From NCBI RefSeq assembly GCF_001949145.1, contig NW_019091362.1, forward strand, positions 8,607,762 to 8,671,761: DNA of 64,000 nucleotides, in the 5' to 3' direction. The translations under genes and the position numbers were made by a program. This DNA is from Acanthaster planci. Its lineage: Eukaryota; Echinodermata; Asteroidea; Valvatida; Acanthasteridae. Positions within the stretch are counted from its first letter, which is position 1. Every line of letters starts with the position of its first letter. Below, in pieces: positions 49,714 through 61,500 of this stretch. The notes beneath the pieces are model-generated. The model had not been told where the DNA came from and ran no database searches. It saw only the letters and a program-made list of their open reading frames with translations.

Positions 49714-52140
49714 GTAGGTGCCCTTTGATATGCAGTGATTTCTGATCGATTTTATTATTCATATCTTTTTGTCGGAGTCTGTGGATCGTATACTTTCGCT
49801 CACAAGTTGTCAGTAAGTTTGATATCGTGTATGGAGTGTTTTAGCGCGGTAAGTAACGAATTCGGTGTGGTGTTACGTTACTGGCAATTTATAATAGCTA
49901 CCCCTGAAAATATTTCACTGTTTCAAATTAAAGCACCATCACATTCAGGACCCCCTCCCCGAATGCTTGTTATTAATCCTGCGTGACAGCCCAGGATTAG
50001 GGCCAGTCTACTGTATGCAACTAACCTTCACTCGGGGAAAGCCCAGTATACTGGCCTTAGTCTGGGGCTTGATGAACGCAGTAAGCCTATGCACCACTTT
50101 TTATCTCCCATCTTTAATTTTTGTGTGCTGTGCGAACTGCTCGCCTCGTATACGCAGTGAACTTTCGTATGAATGTCGGCGGTAATATTGAACAGGTGAA
50201 TTACGATTAAAAAAATTCATTCAAGATCACAAGTGTATAAGATTGATGGCTACAAGTTAGTTGGGAAATGATTCGATGGGTAACAGGGCAGGACTGTACG
50301 TGTGGCGTTTTCAGAGTAGACAAAATGCCCCGAGAGAGCTGGCTTGAAGGTTCGAGGAGAGGGGAACTTCCCAATCTGAGGCGGTGGTCCAGGGGACGCC
50401 AGTGGCGTTGGCGGTTTCCCCTTCTCGGCGTCACCTTGGCATTGCTCAGAAACACTGTGCATTGCCAAGTTTTCTCAAGTGACCTCGTTCCTAAGTGTGT
50501 CCAGAATTACCCTAGAACTAGTCAAAACCCGTCCAGCACATGCGTGTGCAAACACAACAATGTATACCTTGGATAATTACGGTTTGAGCGGTCACTTTAG
50601 TTCAGCGACATGTTCGTATCCAAAAGGGTCATAGCTCATCCTCCCACTTATGTAAGCCATTTTGTCGTTGCACTCTGACATTTTCTGTTGTCATGTGCGT
50701 CAATGGCCAAGTGCCATCCCACTGGGACCTAGTCAGTCGTTACTGTCTATGAACACTACCTTCCCCACTTTCCTGATCCGATCCGTGTCGCACCCCTGTT
50801 TGTTTTGGTATGGACTTCCGGGTATACCAGTATTGACAAACACGTATTATGTGTCTTTTTGCTTGTTTGTTTTTTATTTTATTTATTTGTTTATTTTTGA
50901 TCAATTTGGCTCTTAGGAAATCCACTCAAGTCGCGTTTTTCATACAATCTGGACTGGTGCCGTTGTAAACATTTTCCACTGCATTTGGTAGGCAGTCCGG
51001 TTGGTCTGAACATTTCAGTCAGAGACCGTGAAAACAGCCGTCGCTTTGTCACCGCTTTTGCTTCTGTGACTCTTTCTCTTTATCTTTCTTTTGAACCGGA
51101 ATTTCTTGAAAATTTGCTGGCCCTTCGTCAACACTCCGACCGTAAATTCCCCTCTTCTCCAGGACTTGCAGTGGGCAACATTGTCTTCCGTACGTCGTCG
51201 TAGTTGGGCAATATCTTTTAACCTTTCAGAGTTGAACGCGCCACCCCGAGTCGTGTAATTTATTGTTGACAATTGGACGCGAGAATGTCCAAAAACAAAA
51301 CATGTAACACCAACCCGATGAGTTGTCTTTTGCTGAGATTTATGAAGATCACACATCAGGCCTTGTTTGGATAACAATAAAGGTGCCAGGATTGCGGATT
51401 CCTGACTCCGACGGGTTTTATTTATGGCACTCTTTCGGCCCTTTTACCAAAGATACAGATACATGTACTTGGGGAAAGATCACGTCTTGCATGCATTGTT
51501 TAAGAGATGTTTGTGAACAAGATTAACAATGAAAGCTACACCTTTTTTTTTCAAAGAATCGTTATCAAACTTTAGGGGGGATTTAGATGGATGTGTCTAA
51601 AAAGGGTGACGTTGTGAAAAATGCTAACAAAAAATTAATTTCTACTCCGAAAACTGTATAAATAACCGGCAATGTGATTATACATCACGGATAAGGGCGG
51701 AAAACTACTTTGAGTTTGATAAAAGTTCCATAGCAACTTTCCCATACCGTTTAAACGTTTAGTCAACACCTTGTAGTGACTCACCGCAGCCTACCTCGGT
51801 GTTTTTACGGTACGTGCATCCGCACGATCGGCCCTGTTGACCTTTTTCCAGTGCTGTCACGATCTTGCTGGTCCTATGATTTGCTGTGATGTTGGTAATA
51901 AGTGCATAGTGTTGTGATGGTAATTATCTATCTATTCAAGGTAGACTAGTGCGCTTGCACGTGGTTGAAGCTGCCCGTAGGAATATATGCGATCACCGTG
52001 GCAAAGGCAGTCCACACGTGGTAGTTTTGTTTACATTTAGTCACGTGGGTGAAAAGGTCTATATCGATGTTAGGGGACATTCAAAATAAGAAATATATGA
52101 TTGATGCAATCGTTTTGTTAAACTATCCCGTGCAACTGCA

Positions 52141-52337
52141 CAGTGGCTTAACTAGGGCTAAATGTCTGGGGGCATCCGGGGTGCACCCATTTTTTGAGGG
52201 GGCGCCACAAGAAATAAGCTGCAGTTCAGTTGCATTCTAACGGATATTATTCATAGATTTCAAAGGGGGGCACGGGAATCCGCGAGGTGGGGGGGGGGAC
52301 GTGCCCCCGTGGTCCCCACCCCGTAGTTACGCCACTG
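52141..52337 (+). mobile_element. hAT-type MITE, 197 bp, degenerate
   Basis: Ends CAGTGGCTTAACTAGGG and CCCGTAGTTACGCCACTG form an imperfect terminal inverted repeat. Flanks CAACTGCA (left) and TAACTTCA (right) agree at 6 of 8 positions, fitting a decayed 8-bp duplication. The interior is G-rich and non-coding. Confidence 0.7.
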
Positions 52338-53678
52338 TAACTTCATCAGGCGGTGTTGTAGCTGGTGTAATGTCGAATAAGAGGGAAAAATCGTGTATTT
52401 TCCCAACCAAAGTAAATCACTGGACTACATTAAACCTTCAGGGTCTCATTGGTGGGTGCTTTTAAAAGCTGTATCGGAATTCATTCCTCTATAATAATAA
52501 TATGAAATTGTGGGTGCACGCTTTCCTCTGATTGAAAAACTCCGTTATCTTTGACCTTTGGATGAACTTAACAAAAGTCAAAAGCAGGTCAGTGCAGGAA
52601 ACCCGTTTGTTATTTTACTAGGGTCCATGTTTGGCCAACTTACCTCACTGTCTGCCATTTCGCGAGCTAAGGTTTGCCCTTCTGGGAATGGTTTCTATAA
52701 TATCCCTTTCAATGCTGTTTGTTTACTGGTTTGTGTTCACATTCTCCGTTTAATGACCCGCCCCATCATCCCTGGCCTTGCCAAAATTAATCTCATTCTG
52801 TGGGTTTCCCATCAACTCCCCCCTTGTTTGCGTAAATTTCATTAATTCCGACTGCCGGACTGATCCTTCCTTTCCGCACGTCAAGTCGTGTTTTCTCCCC
52901 GCCCTTTGTCCCTGCTCGTACGGCCGTGCCCGGTTTCGCCCGCCCCCTGTTGTTCCTTTGTGCTCGCCAAATGAGATCATTACGCCACTAAACACTCCGT
53001 CTGTTGAAGCTCGTTGACTTTGTGTGGTTTCTGTTTTGTGCTTAGCGACGGTTGGAAGGAAATTAAGTGGTTCGGGGACTATGAGAAATGAATTCTGATC
53101 AGGCGAAGTGGCCATCACCGTGCAGGCGCCATCTTGTTTTCCGCAACGCCGAACTGAATGAGAGCATCCCTTTTGAGGGTTTTCTTTTAATCAATTTGGC
53201 CCAAATGGAGGGTATGTTGAGCAAGAAATGCAGTGGAAATTATGTTGAGTGCGTGAACGGGATTTCAATCATTTGAACGACAGCTTCGATAAACAAGACA
53301 CACCTATGTTATGTCGCCCTGGAGAAACCCAAGTCAACTATACGTCTTTGAATCAAACAGCCTACGATTATGGATCATTTTTTTCCATGTTGTACATGAT
53401 CGATTAATTTGCAGTTGATGTCTCTTATTACATACAAGCAATATTTTTATCACAACGTATTTAGCAGTTTACATCTCGACAGAAATATTATGAAACTACA
53501 TAAAAAGTCAAGTCTGCCAACAACTTGATCCCACATCCCCCGCTGGTTTTCGTGCACTCGCGCATCTTATGTGGTACTTAAAGACACGTGGCGGAAGTTG
53601 TAGTCAGCAGTAATTAAGAGATGGTACAGCTCGCTGGGAATATAAACATTTACCGTTTCAACTGTAAATTGTCGCAAC

Positions 53679-53878
53679 CAGTGGCGTAGCCGGGGGGGGT
53701 GGGCACAAAGTAGGGGTGCCCCCTCAGGCCCCCCTCCCCACTGCAAAAACAGATGAATGGATATTGAACGAGGCTAAAAGTTTGCCCCAAAAAACCACAC
53801 CTCTGAAAGCTGGTGTCCCCTATAAGATGCTGGTGCACCTTTTGTGCCCCCCACTAGTAAATCCTAGCTACGCCACTG
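53679..53878 (+). mobile_element. hAT-type MITE, 200 bp, with 8-bp target-site duplication
   Basis: Ends CAGTGGCGTAGC and GCTACGCCACTG are perfect 12-bp inverted repeats. Flanks GTCGCAAC and GTTGCAAC match at 7 of 8 positions, the duplication length of hAT transposons. The right flank is followed at 53909-53932 by two TTGTCTCTCGAG units. The element at 52141 has nearly the same length and related ends. Confidence 0.85.
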
Positions 53879-54643
53879 GTTGCAACATATTTGAGGCATT
53901 TTATACAGTTGTCTCTCGAGTTGTCTCTCGAGATTGCCGGCAAGGCTTCAAAGATACTTCACACAATGGCGTTAACATGCAAAATCTCATTACTTACACC
54001 TTTGGCATTAGTTATTTTTTTCTGATGGCAACACGGCTTCCGGAAGGCGAGAAACCATTGAATTGTCTGGGCAAGTTTGACGTGAATGCAGTCGCATGAA
54101 CCAAGTGAAAACAGATCAAATTAAAATTAATAAATAAATAAATAAAAATACGCAGCGTCAGCCTGCAGTCAGTGTCAATGCGTATCCATGAAAATATTGT
54201 GTAAGTTTTGTGTTTGTGACAACAACTCTATAGAGTGAACCCCAAGATTGTCGGAGGATATACTGCCAGAAGAGAGTCACTTGTCGGGTACTCTTTGGTA
54301 AGTTGAAGCACTTCATTAGATCAGTTTTGCTTGGTAGCGAGAGGCCATAAACAATAGGAGAGAAACATTTTACTTTTGATGGATTTTTTTCGCAGATTTG
54401 TCCAGTGTCGTTACTGTCACAGTTGAGACCCCTACCCTCCCCGGGTGCCTCCCCCGTTTAAAATTTTGTATCCACACAACCAAGGTGCACGCTGCAGCCG
54501 GTCCTGTGGTGAGAAATGAAAGCACGTGTGCGCAGTTTTGGGGCGTTTTGGGGGGTAGGACGCACTGAGTGCGCACCACCTGGTCTCTGCGGGCGCGCCG
54601 CAGACCCCCACCATTCTGTCTCTTCTTGCCGGTGAGGGTTTAC

Positions 54644-54732
54644 CTCAAGATGGGGGATTTCAGACATCACCTCGTCCAAGTCCATCCTTGATCCAAGGCT
54701 AAGGGCATCTTTCCATAGGCTCTTGACTGTAG
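54644..54732 (-). CDS. Well-bordered internal coding exon, protein not recognised
   Basis: On the - strand the acceptor TTTGGTGTGTTTCTTTCAG and donor CTTGAG|GTAAAC bound 89 nt. It begins with two bases of a split codon, then 29 codons: TVKSLWKDALSLGSR and MDLDEVMSEIPHLE, ending in phase 0. The amphipathic, acidic helix-like composition looks genuinely coding. I cannot name the protein. No neighbouring exon was found on this strand; it belongs to a different gene from the GTPase, or to an unannotated long-intron gene. Confidence 0.5.
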
Positions 54733-57333
54733 CTGAAAGAAACACACCAAATCTCGTCAAACTATGTTGTCACTGCCAACAGTTACTTAACAGCTGAAGT
54801 TGTAACCATGACGAGGATGGAGCACTATGAGATGCATTTTGAATTTGTTATGCATTTGGGTTGAAATGGCACTTAAGGCTGGGTATGGAACACTGGGAAA
54901 GTTGTTCGGGTGAAAATCTTATTCTTTACAGTCCTGTAAGGCCACTGAATTGCACGGGCAAACCAACATGGCGAAACATTATACCAAAAGGGTCAGGTCA
55001 CCGCATTTTAACAGTAGGAAAACATTATAATGAACGTTTCGACCATATAAATTGGTTATCCGAGGAGGCAAATCGGTCCATGTAAAAGTGGAAATTGGAA
55101 GTTAGACAAAATATCAGTACAAGACCGAAGTTCCAAGTATTCCATCTGAATGTAAAAATCATTCAATTCAATGAAGCGCCTCAAAATGGCGCCGTAAACA
55201 CAAGTTTCCTTGGATCAAATTCTATGAAATGCATGTGGTTATTACGTATTCCCTGTAAATGGCTGTGTTTGCAAAAAAGTGTGAAAACCCACGACTTTTA
55301 TTCCTGCGTTCCCGCTAAGCACCACATTCCTTTAACATGAGAACCAAACAAACGGAGCAATGACAGAAGCAAAACAACCCCTTTTGCCATTTAGTTCCTA
55401 TTCAAGCTTTGCTTCTCGGTGTAAAAAGCGGCAAGAATCGAATAAGGGGCTTCCGTGGAAAGTCTCTGAATGGGAAGCTGTGATATATCATTGTTGCCGT
55501 CGCTGGCGCAATTACCGAATATCGCCCGGAGACATCGTTCGCGCTTCTGACAAAAATCGCCTCGACCAAGCCACGGGGAGGTGGCTGGAGCAAGGAGAAA
55601 GCAATATCGAAGGATGGACAGAGAGAGAGAGAGAGGGGGGGGAGATCCCCTGGAGGGAGGGTTGGAAGTATCTTGTTAGGGAAACCAATTGTCTTGAAAA
55701 TTCGGAAATACAGGCCTACTGTTTCATAGAATTTCATGTTAATGTACATTTCGCCGATCGTGTACGACGAGCTGACCTATCTCAATTTTTGACGAATTTG
55801 GGCTTTTAGCACATTCTTGTTATCCATGATGAAATGGGTGCTCCGAAAATTTAATTAAATTAATTTGGGTAATTAAAAATGTTGACCTACCACTCCAAAA
55901 TTTAAAATTATTATTTCACGGACTGACGCATTCAGATAGGCCACTTCGTGAAAAGTGTAAACAACACTGTTTTATTTCCATGACGTGATTTACACAGTCT
56001 GGTATCTGGACTTAAGCGATACCAATCGATGTCATCGGAATTTCAGTCAATCGGTGCGGAACCAGTCTTTAGTACTGTTGGTGTCATTCGGTTGCTGAAC
56101 GTTGAACCTTAATTTCAACTGAGTTTCTGTTTCTGTAAGTTGCTGAACCTAAGTATATTCCTTTTCTTTCTTTTTCTTTTTTTTTTTTGCTGATATTCGA
56201 ATAAAAAACGTGATGGACATTCGTACGATGACACAAAATCGTAAGCGAGGCGTACTTGTGTAGTCAGTCACAGCAACAATACTTTGGCAGTCTCGTCTTT
56301 TGGAGTCTGGTGCGGGGTCGGGTCAGCCCACGTCAGCGAGTGGTCTAGCCTTAGGGGTGCACNNNNNNNNNNNNNNNNNNNNNNNNNNNNNNNNNNNNNN
56401 NNNNNNNNNNNNNNNNNNNNNNNNNNNNNNNNNNNNNNNNNNNNNNNNNNNNNNNNNNNNNNNNNNNNNNNNNNNNNNNNNNNNNNNNNNNNNNNNNNNN
56501 NNNNNNNNNNNNNTATTGACACAATCCCACCATTTCTTGGCCCAAACAGACCCCTCATTTTGAAACAATCTCTGGGGGTACTTTTTGTGCGCCTCGGCCT
56601 GGCGGAGAATTTTCCTTGAATTGGGACACTGCACCCTTAGAAGGCCAGTTCGCCGATCTTCTTTGGCGGCAGTTTACCGCAGCACATTAACCTCGACGAA
56701 CAGGAACAATGATAAGGGGACAGATACAGTTGATACAGGGCCACACTTCTTTATTCACAAAAAGATGCCCCTTCACAAAGGCGCTTTCACCTACGTTACA
56801 ACTACACTCCGCCGCACAGCAACATTAAGAAATTACAAGGCGTGAATTCCTGATCCTTTCAAGATTTAAAGTAGACAATTTTCTTTGATTAGCGATTAGT
56901 ACGGTGATTTATGTCTCAATTATTTACATTGCTATGCCAAACTCACACTCGAGTACAGGGCTTCTTTCCCGCGCTCACGCACAACTATATTCTCAGGCCG
57001 GGAATACTGGTCTGCTCATGTCGACCACCAGGCGAGCGAGTCACGCCTGCCGCGCCTTTTTATAGGGGCTGCTAGGCTACACTAGTAAACTCAAATAATC
57101 GTAGAAATAGACATACTTAGCAGCCAGGAACCAACTAAGGTGAAGAATAAGGGGGCCAGTTACAATCCTTCACTTTTGTGGGATTCCTCAATTTGGTTTC
57201 AGGCTGCCTGGTTCAGATCAAAAATAGCATTTTATCTGTTTGGTTCATGAAATTTGCTTTTTGTTGCTCTTTTGTAAATGTTGAGTTAGTAAACCAGTTC
57301 AGATAAAATTTTATAGTCTACACAGTGAAAACG
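54733..57333. other. No gene recognised; includes assembly gap
   Basis: A 149-codon frame at 55360-55809 (+) crosses a GA-repeat/G-run (55620-55642) and resembles nothing known. The remaining sequence is AT-rich, with a T-run at 56178-56188. Confidence 0.5.
56363..56513. other. Assembly gap (run of N)
   Basis: 151 undetermined bases. Any frame spanning it is meaningless. Confidence 1.
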
Positions 57334-58300
57334 AAGCTAAACGCAATGAACTGTAATAAGCTAATCGCAATGAACTGTAATATAAGCTAAGCGCAATGAA
57401 CTGTAACAATCTAAACGCACTAAACTGTAACAAGCTAAACACAATAAACTGAATCAAGCTACACGCACTGAACTGTAACAAAGTAAGTGCACTGAACTGT
57501 AACAAACTAAACGCACTGAACTGCAACAAGCTAAACGCACTGAACTGTAACAAACTAAGTGCAATGAACTGTAACAAGCTAAGCGCACTGAACTGCAACA
57601 AGCTAAACGCAATGAACTGTAACAAACTAAGCGCACTGAACTGTAACAAACTAAGCGCACTGAACTGTAACAAACTAAGCGCACTGAACTGTAACAAACT
57701 AAGCGCACTGAACTGTAACAAACAAAGCGCACTGAACTGCAACAAACTAAGCGCACTGAACTGTAACAAACTAAGTGCAATGAACTGTAACAAACTAAGT
57801 GCAATGAACTGCAACAAGCTAAACGCAATGAACTGTAACAAACTAAGCGCACTGAACTGTAACAAACTAAGTGCAATGAACTGTAACAAACTAAGCGCAC
57901 TGAACTGCAACAAACTAAGCGCACTGAACTGTAACAAACTAAGTGCAATGAACTGTAACAAACTAAGTGCAATGAACTGTAACAAACTAAGTGCAATGAA
58001 CTGTAACAAACTAAGCGCACTGAACTGCAACAAACTAAGCGCACTGAACTGTAACAAACTAAGCGCACTGAACTGTAACAAACTAAGTGCAATGAACTGT
58101 AACAAACTAAGCGCACTGAACTGCAACAAACTAAGCGCACTGAACTGTAACAAACTAAGCGCAATAAACTGTAACAAGTTAAACGCACTGAGCTGTAATA
58201 AGCTAAGCGCAATGAACTGTAACAAGCTAAACGCACTGAGCTGTAATAAGCTAAGCGCAATGAACTGTAACAAGCTAAATGCAATGAACTGTAACAAGCT
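57334..58300. repeat. 24-bp minisatellite, about 40 copies
   Basis: The unit contains ACTGTAACAAACTAAGCGCA and is 24 nt long; roughly forty units run head to tail. Main variants are GCGCAC versus GTGCAA, AACTAA versus GCTAA, and TGCAACA versus TGTAACA. The variants recur in blocks (for example a TGC unit, a TGT unit, then a GTGCAATG unit), indicating segmental amplification. The edge units are more diverged than the central ones. Because 24 is a multiple of three and the unit lacks stops in three frames, long repetitive frames arise on both strands; these are not genes. Confidence 0.97.
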
Positions 58301-58507
58301 GTATCCAGTTGCCATATTTCTGGTTAATTGCAAAGCATGCAAAAACCTTAAGAATTATTTATAACATATTGCAAATTATGTCACTCTGATTGGATCTCTC
58401 GTCGACTTTATTTATGTAAAAAAATCATACGAAACTTCTCATGTCAATTCCTAAGTTGGAATTTACGAAAAGCTATTTATTACTTAACGCATTGACCCAC
58501 CTCCAGT

Positions 58508-58575
58508 ATTTTCCCTCAGGATTTGAGGGGAAAATGATGAGACTTAAAAAACAGTGATTTTGTAAAAATCACTGT
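58508..58575. repeat. Two adjacent hairpins
   Basis: ATTTTCCCTCA (58508-58518) pairs with TGAGGGGAAAAT (58524-58535). ACAGTGATTTT (58551-58561) pairs perfectly with AAAATCACTGT (58565-58575) across a 3-nt loop. They lie about 200 bp right of the minisatellite. Confidence 0.6.
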
Positions 58576-61500
58576 GACCCCGCGCAATTTTCAAGTTTCA
58601 AGCATTATTATTGGAAAAGCAGTAGATTTCTTTAAAGATGAATGTCATTGATAGGCGCTATGTTATTGTAATTCTTTCTAATGGAGGCATTCAAAGTTTT
58701 TTATCTTCAGAAAAATGACCCTGGGTACACCTTGAAAAATAAAAATAGTAGAAAATAAGAGTTCGTGACTTTCAAGTTCAAGATGGGAATTCCCCTTTTA
58801 ATTTCCTTCAGCTTTTTTGCAAAGTTTTACTCTTTAAGACCTTCTTAATCGGAAAAATATAAACAAAACACAGTGAAGGATTTTAAACGAACCTCCACTA
58901 GATCAGTCCGCGCGCATGCGCAAACGACATTGGTCACTGTCAGCCACAGATAAATCAAAATGTTTCGTTCCACGAAGTGACCCATCTGTCGCTGTTTGCG
59001 CAGGCTCATAATATATGACAATAAAAATTTTACAAAGTGACATATGGTTTTGGTGCTGGCAGGGGAGTTAAGTACACGTGTAATCGCATCGCTCGATCGA
59101 TGTTAATTTGCCACAAGCTAGATATCATGCTTTTATTCGTAAGGAATAATCTGCCCCTTTTAAATCCCGTGTGTGCCCACCTCTCATTACTGTATTCGAC
59201 AGCAGTGACTTGTCTGGTATGTTCATGCATGGTCCTCCATGGTTCATGGGCCTCGTCACAGCCGTGACTGCCACCTGCTGTCACTACATGTACGTATAGA
59301 GCTTATCAGTGGCCTATAAAAACGAAGCCGTAAGTTTTTGTCCTCATACCATAGCTCTATGCTCATACGTTCACGTTCCCAGGAAGGCCACGTCCTTTTA
59401 CTCTCGACTGAAGGAAGCCCCTCGACTGAAGGAAACTTCTTGTAATGACTTGATTTTTTTGGCAGCGAAGATCTTAAGGGACCTGTGCTTCACACAGACA
59501 GATTTTGGAGAGAGACCAGAGTATGGGCTTGCTGGAAGTTTCTGCTCCACAAGGTAAGAAGTCTTGAAGCATTTTCTGACGTTGATTTATTTTTTGCTGC
59601 GGGTTACTTCGTAGGAAATTATTTCCAGGTGTGACGAAAAATTAAAGAGAGAAAATTCATTTATCCGAAACGACACAAAAGTAAGTACAGATGCGGGGCC
59701 CAGAGTCTATGTCATCCATGTCGTGTAGGTCCATACCGCGCGCTGTGCAATTTAGGAAACTTGCCAAAACCTCTCTTTTACAAAGCTGTGGGGCTTTCAG
59801 GGGCTTAATGTGCACTAGCTCTTGTTCGATTCCATAGGCGTATCCAGCTTTTGGTGAATGTGTGTGGGGGGAGGGGGGTTCAAAAGCAAATACCGGTTTA
59901 GACTCATTCAGCATAATGTTGGGAGAAAAACCATCAAAAGCCTCACACGGTCCCGACATCCTCATCTTTATTTGCTGGTGTTGTTTTCTTAGGGATTTGG
60001 TGCTAACATTAATTTTTGATTAAAAATATACCAAATGCTTTCTTTCCTAATCACCTATGAAGTACTCTTTGTAAAAGAAAAAATCTCTTAATATGAAAAA
60101 TGTAATATCTTATACAAAGGGATATTATAACTGAACAGTTTTTGTGGCAATTTAGAAATATGATTTGCTTCATATGAGATTTCTCTTTGAGTTTGTCAAA
60201 ATGGTTACCGTAGTTTTTTTTTATAATCCTCCATGTGCAGTGCACCTTTTTTTTGTTCTCCACCACTGGACATGCCAGAAACAAACAGCTTTATGACTTC
60301 GTATCACCTATAGCTCATGTAATCAATCTTTAACCTTGTCACCCAATCATTGTCAGAAATTGTGTCAAAAAATTGGTTTAGGATGTTGTGTCCCCGCCCT
60401 GCATAAGAGAGATATTTTCGAAGCGGTTTTTGTGTAGCATTAAAACCACCTTTGACCCAAGACCATTCAAAACTAGTTTCTATTGAATTCTAAAAAAAAA
60501 ACATGACCGTTGTTTAATTAAAACCTGTGCCTGAACGGAATAAGGTATGGTAATAACGCACACAGATTACACCATGGGTTGTTTGGCTTCAGACTTACTA
60601 TTGTCCATTTGGGAATTTCACCCCGGCACGGTTTTATTAAATAAGCCGAAAGACGCACAAGAGCATATTAAAATTAATATTGTCTCAGAAACCTTCGCTG
60701 GCGAAAACTCCTCATTGCACTTGCAGAGAGAGTGTATGTAAAATGTGAGATGCATAGCAAACGTTTTGCGAGGGCCAAATTTAGGTTATGGAGGGGCGGC
60801 AGCTGGAGGTTTTTTCGCCACTGTGGTGCGGTTTTGAGAATCACAAATTTACATGAGTTTAATGAATCCGGAACCCATACACTAGGTTTAATGAGACTCT
60901 ACATTTTGTGCGACAGTTGCAAGCTGTCTGGCTGTTGAGGCATGGTGTAGGCAACATGTAGAATCAGCGCCCTCTCGTGACGTTTCTTACACTTCCAAGG
61001 TCACTCCTATTTTGAGTTGCAATTGACAGGAATTTCAGGACTTTTTTGTACAGAAGAGCCATCATTTGATTGGTAATCGGCGAGCGTTCTTGTTGGCTTC
61101 GCGTTCTTAACAAGATTACAGACGGTCTCTGTATTGTAAGTTATTAGTTTCACCTGTAATTAAGTCAGACATAATCTCCTTCACTCTTAATTCCCGTGTT
61201 CGTCATAGACTCCGCCGGCCGTCCACTTTCCATACTTAGGTGACGTTTTAAGGTCACTCTATAAAAACATGAAACTAGACAGACCTGCCTCACTGTAATA
61301 GGCTCAACACGATTTCTCCTGTTTGGATAAAGCCGTGCCTCATCTCAGTGCATGATGAATGGGAAGTCTTATACTTTTTGATTAATATTTTTATTGGTTT
61401 GGTTTACGCTAGCAAGTACATAATTATTTTCCAACGTTTGGTCTCGGGATTTATAGCTGGAATTGTCATCCAATTTTCTTTCCCTTTTCATTACCACGGT

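Larger units (their letters stand above)
44056..54643. other. GTPase 5' side and intergenic; no gene recognised
   Basis: The first ~500 nt upstream of the GTPase ATG are comparatively GC- and CpG-rich (CTCGAGCGTTCC, GTCTGCGCTGCGTAGC), consistent with a promoter, but no TATA box was found. Beyond that are many unsupported short frames, one weak candidate exon (49.5 kb) and two MITEs. I see no tRNA or rRNA gene. Confidence 0.5.

Noticed and set aside
50268-50576. 102-codon + frame with a hydrophobic stretch and Cys-rich tail
   Set aside because: The hydrophobic stretch is internal and weak; no homologue recognised and no splice context.
51015-51377. 120-codon basic - strand frame that looked transposase-like
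   Set aside because: Basic composition only; no DDE, RNase H or zinc-finger motif and no flanking inverted repeats.
56268-56634. Frames spanning the run of N
   Set aside because: They are open only because undetermined bases contain no stop.
57311-58364. Long repetitive frames on both strands (266-343 codons, NCNKLSAL or SLLQFSAL type)
   Set aside because: They follow from a 24-bp unit, a multiple of three, without stops in three frames. There is no promoter, splice or domain support.
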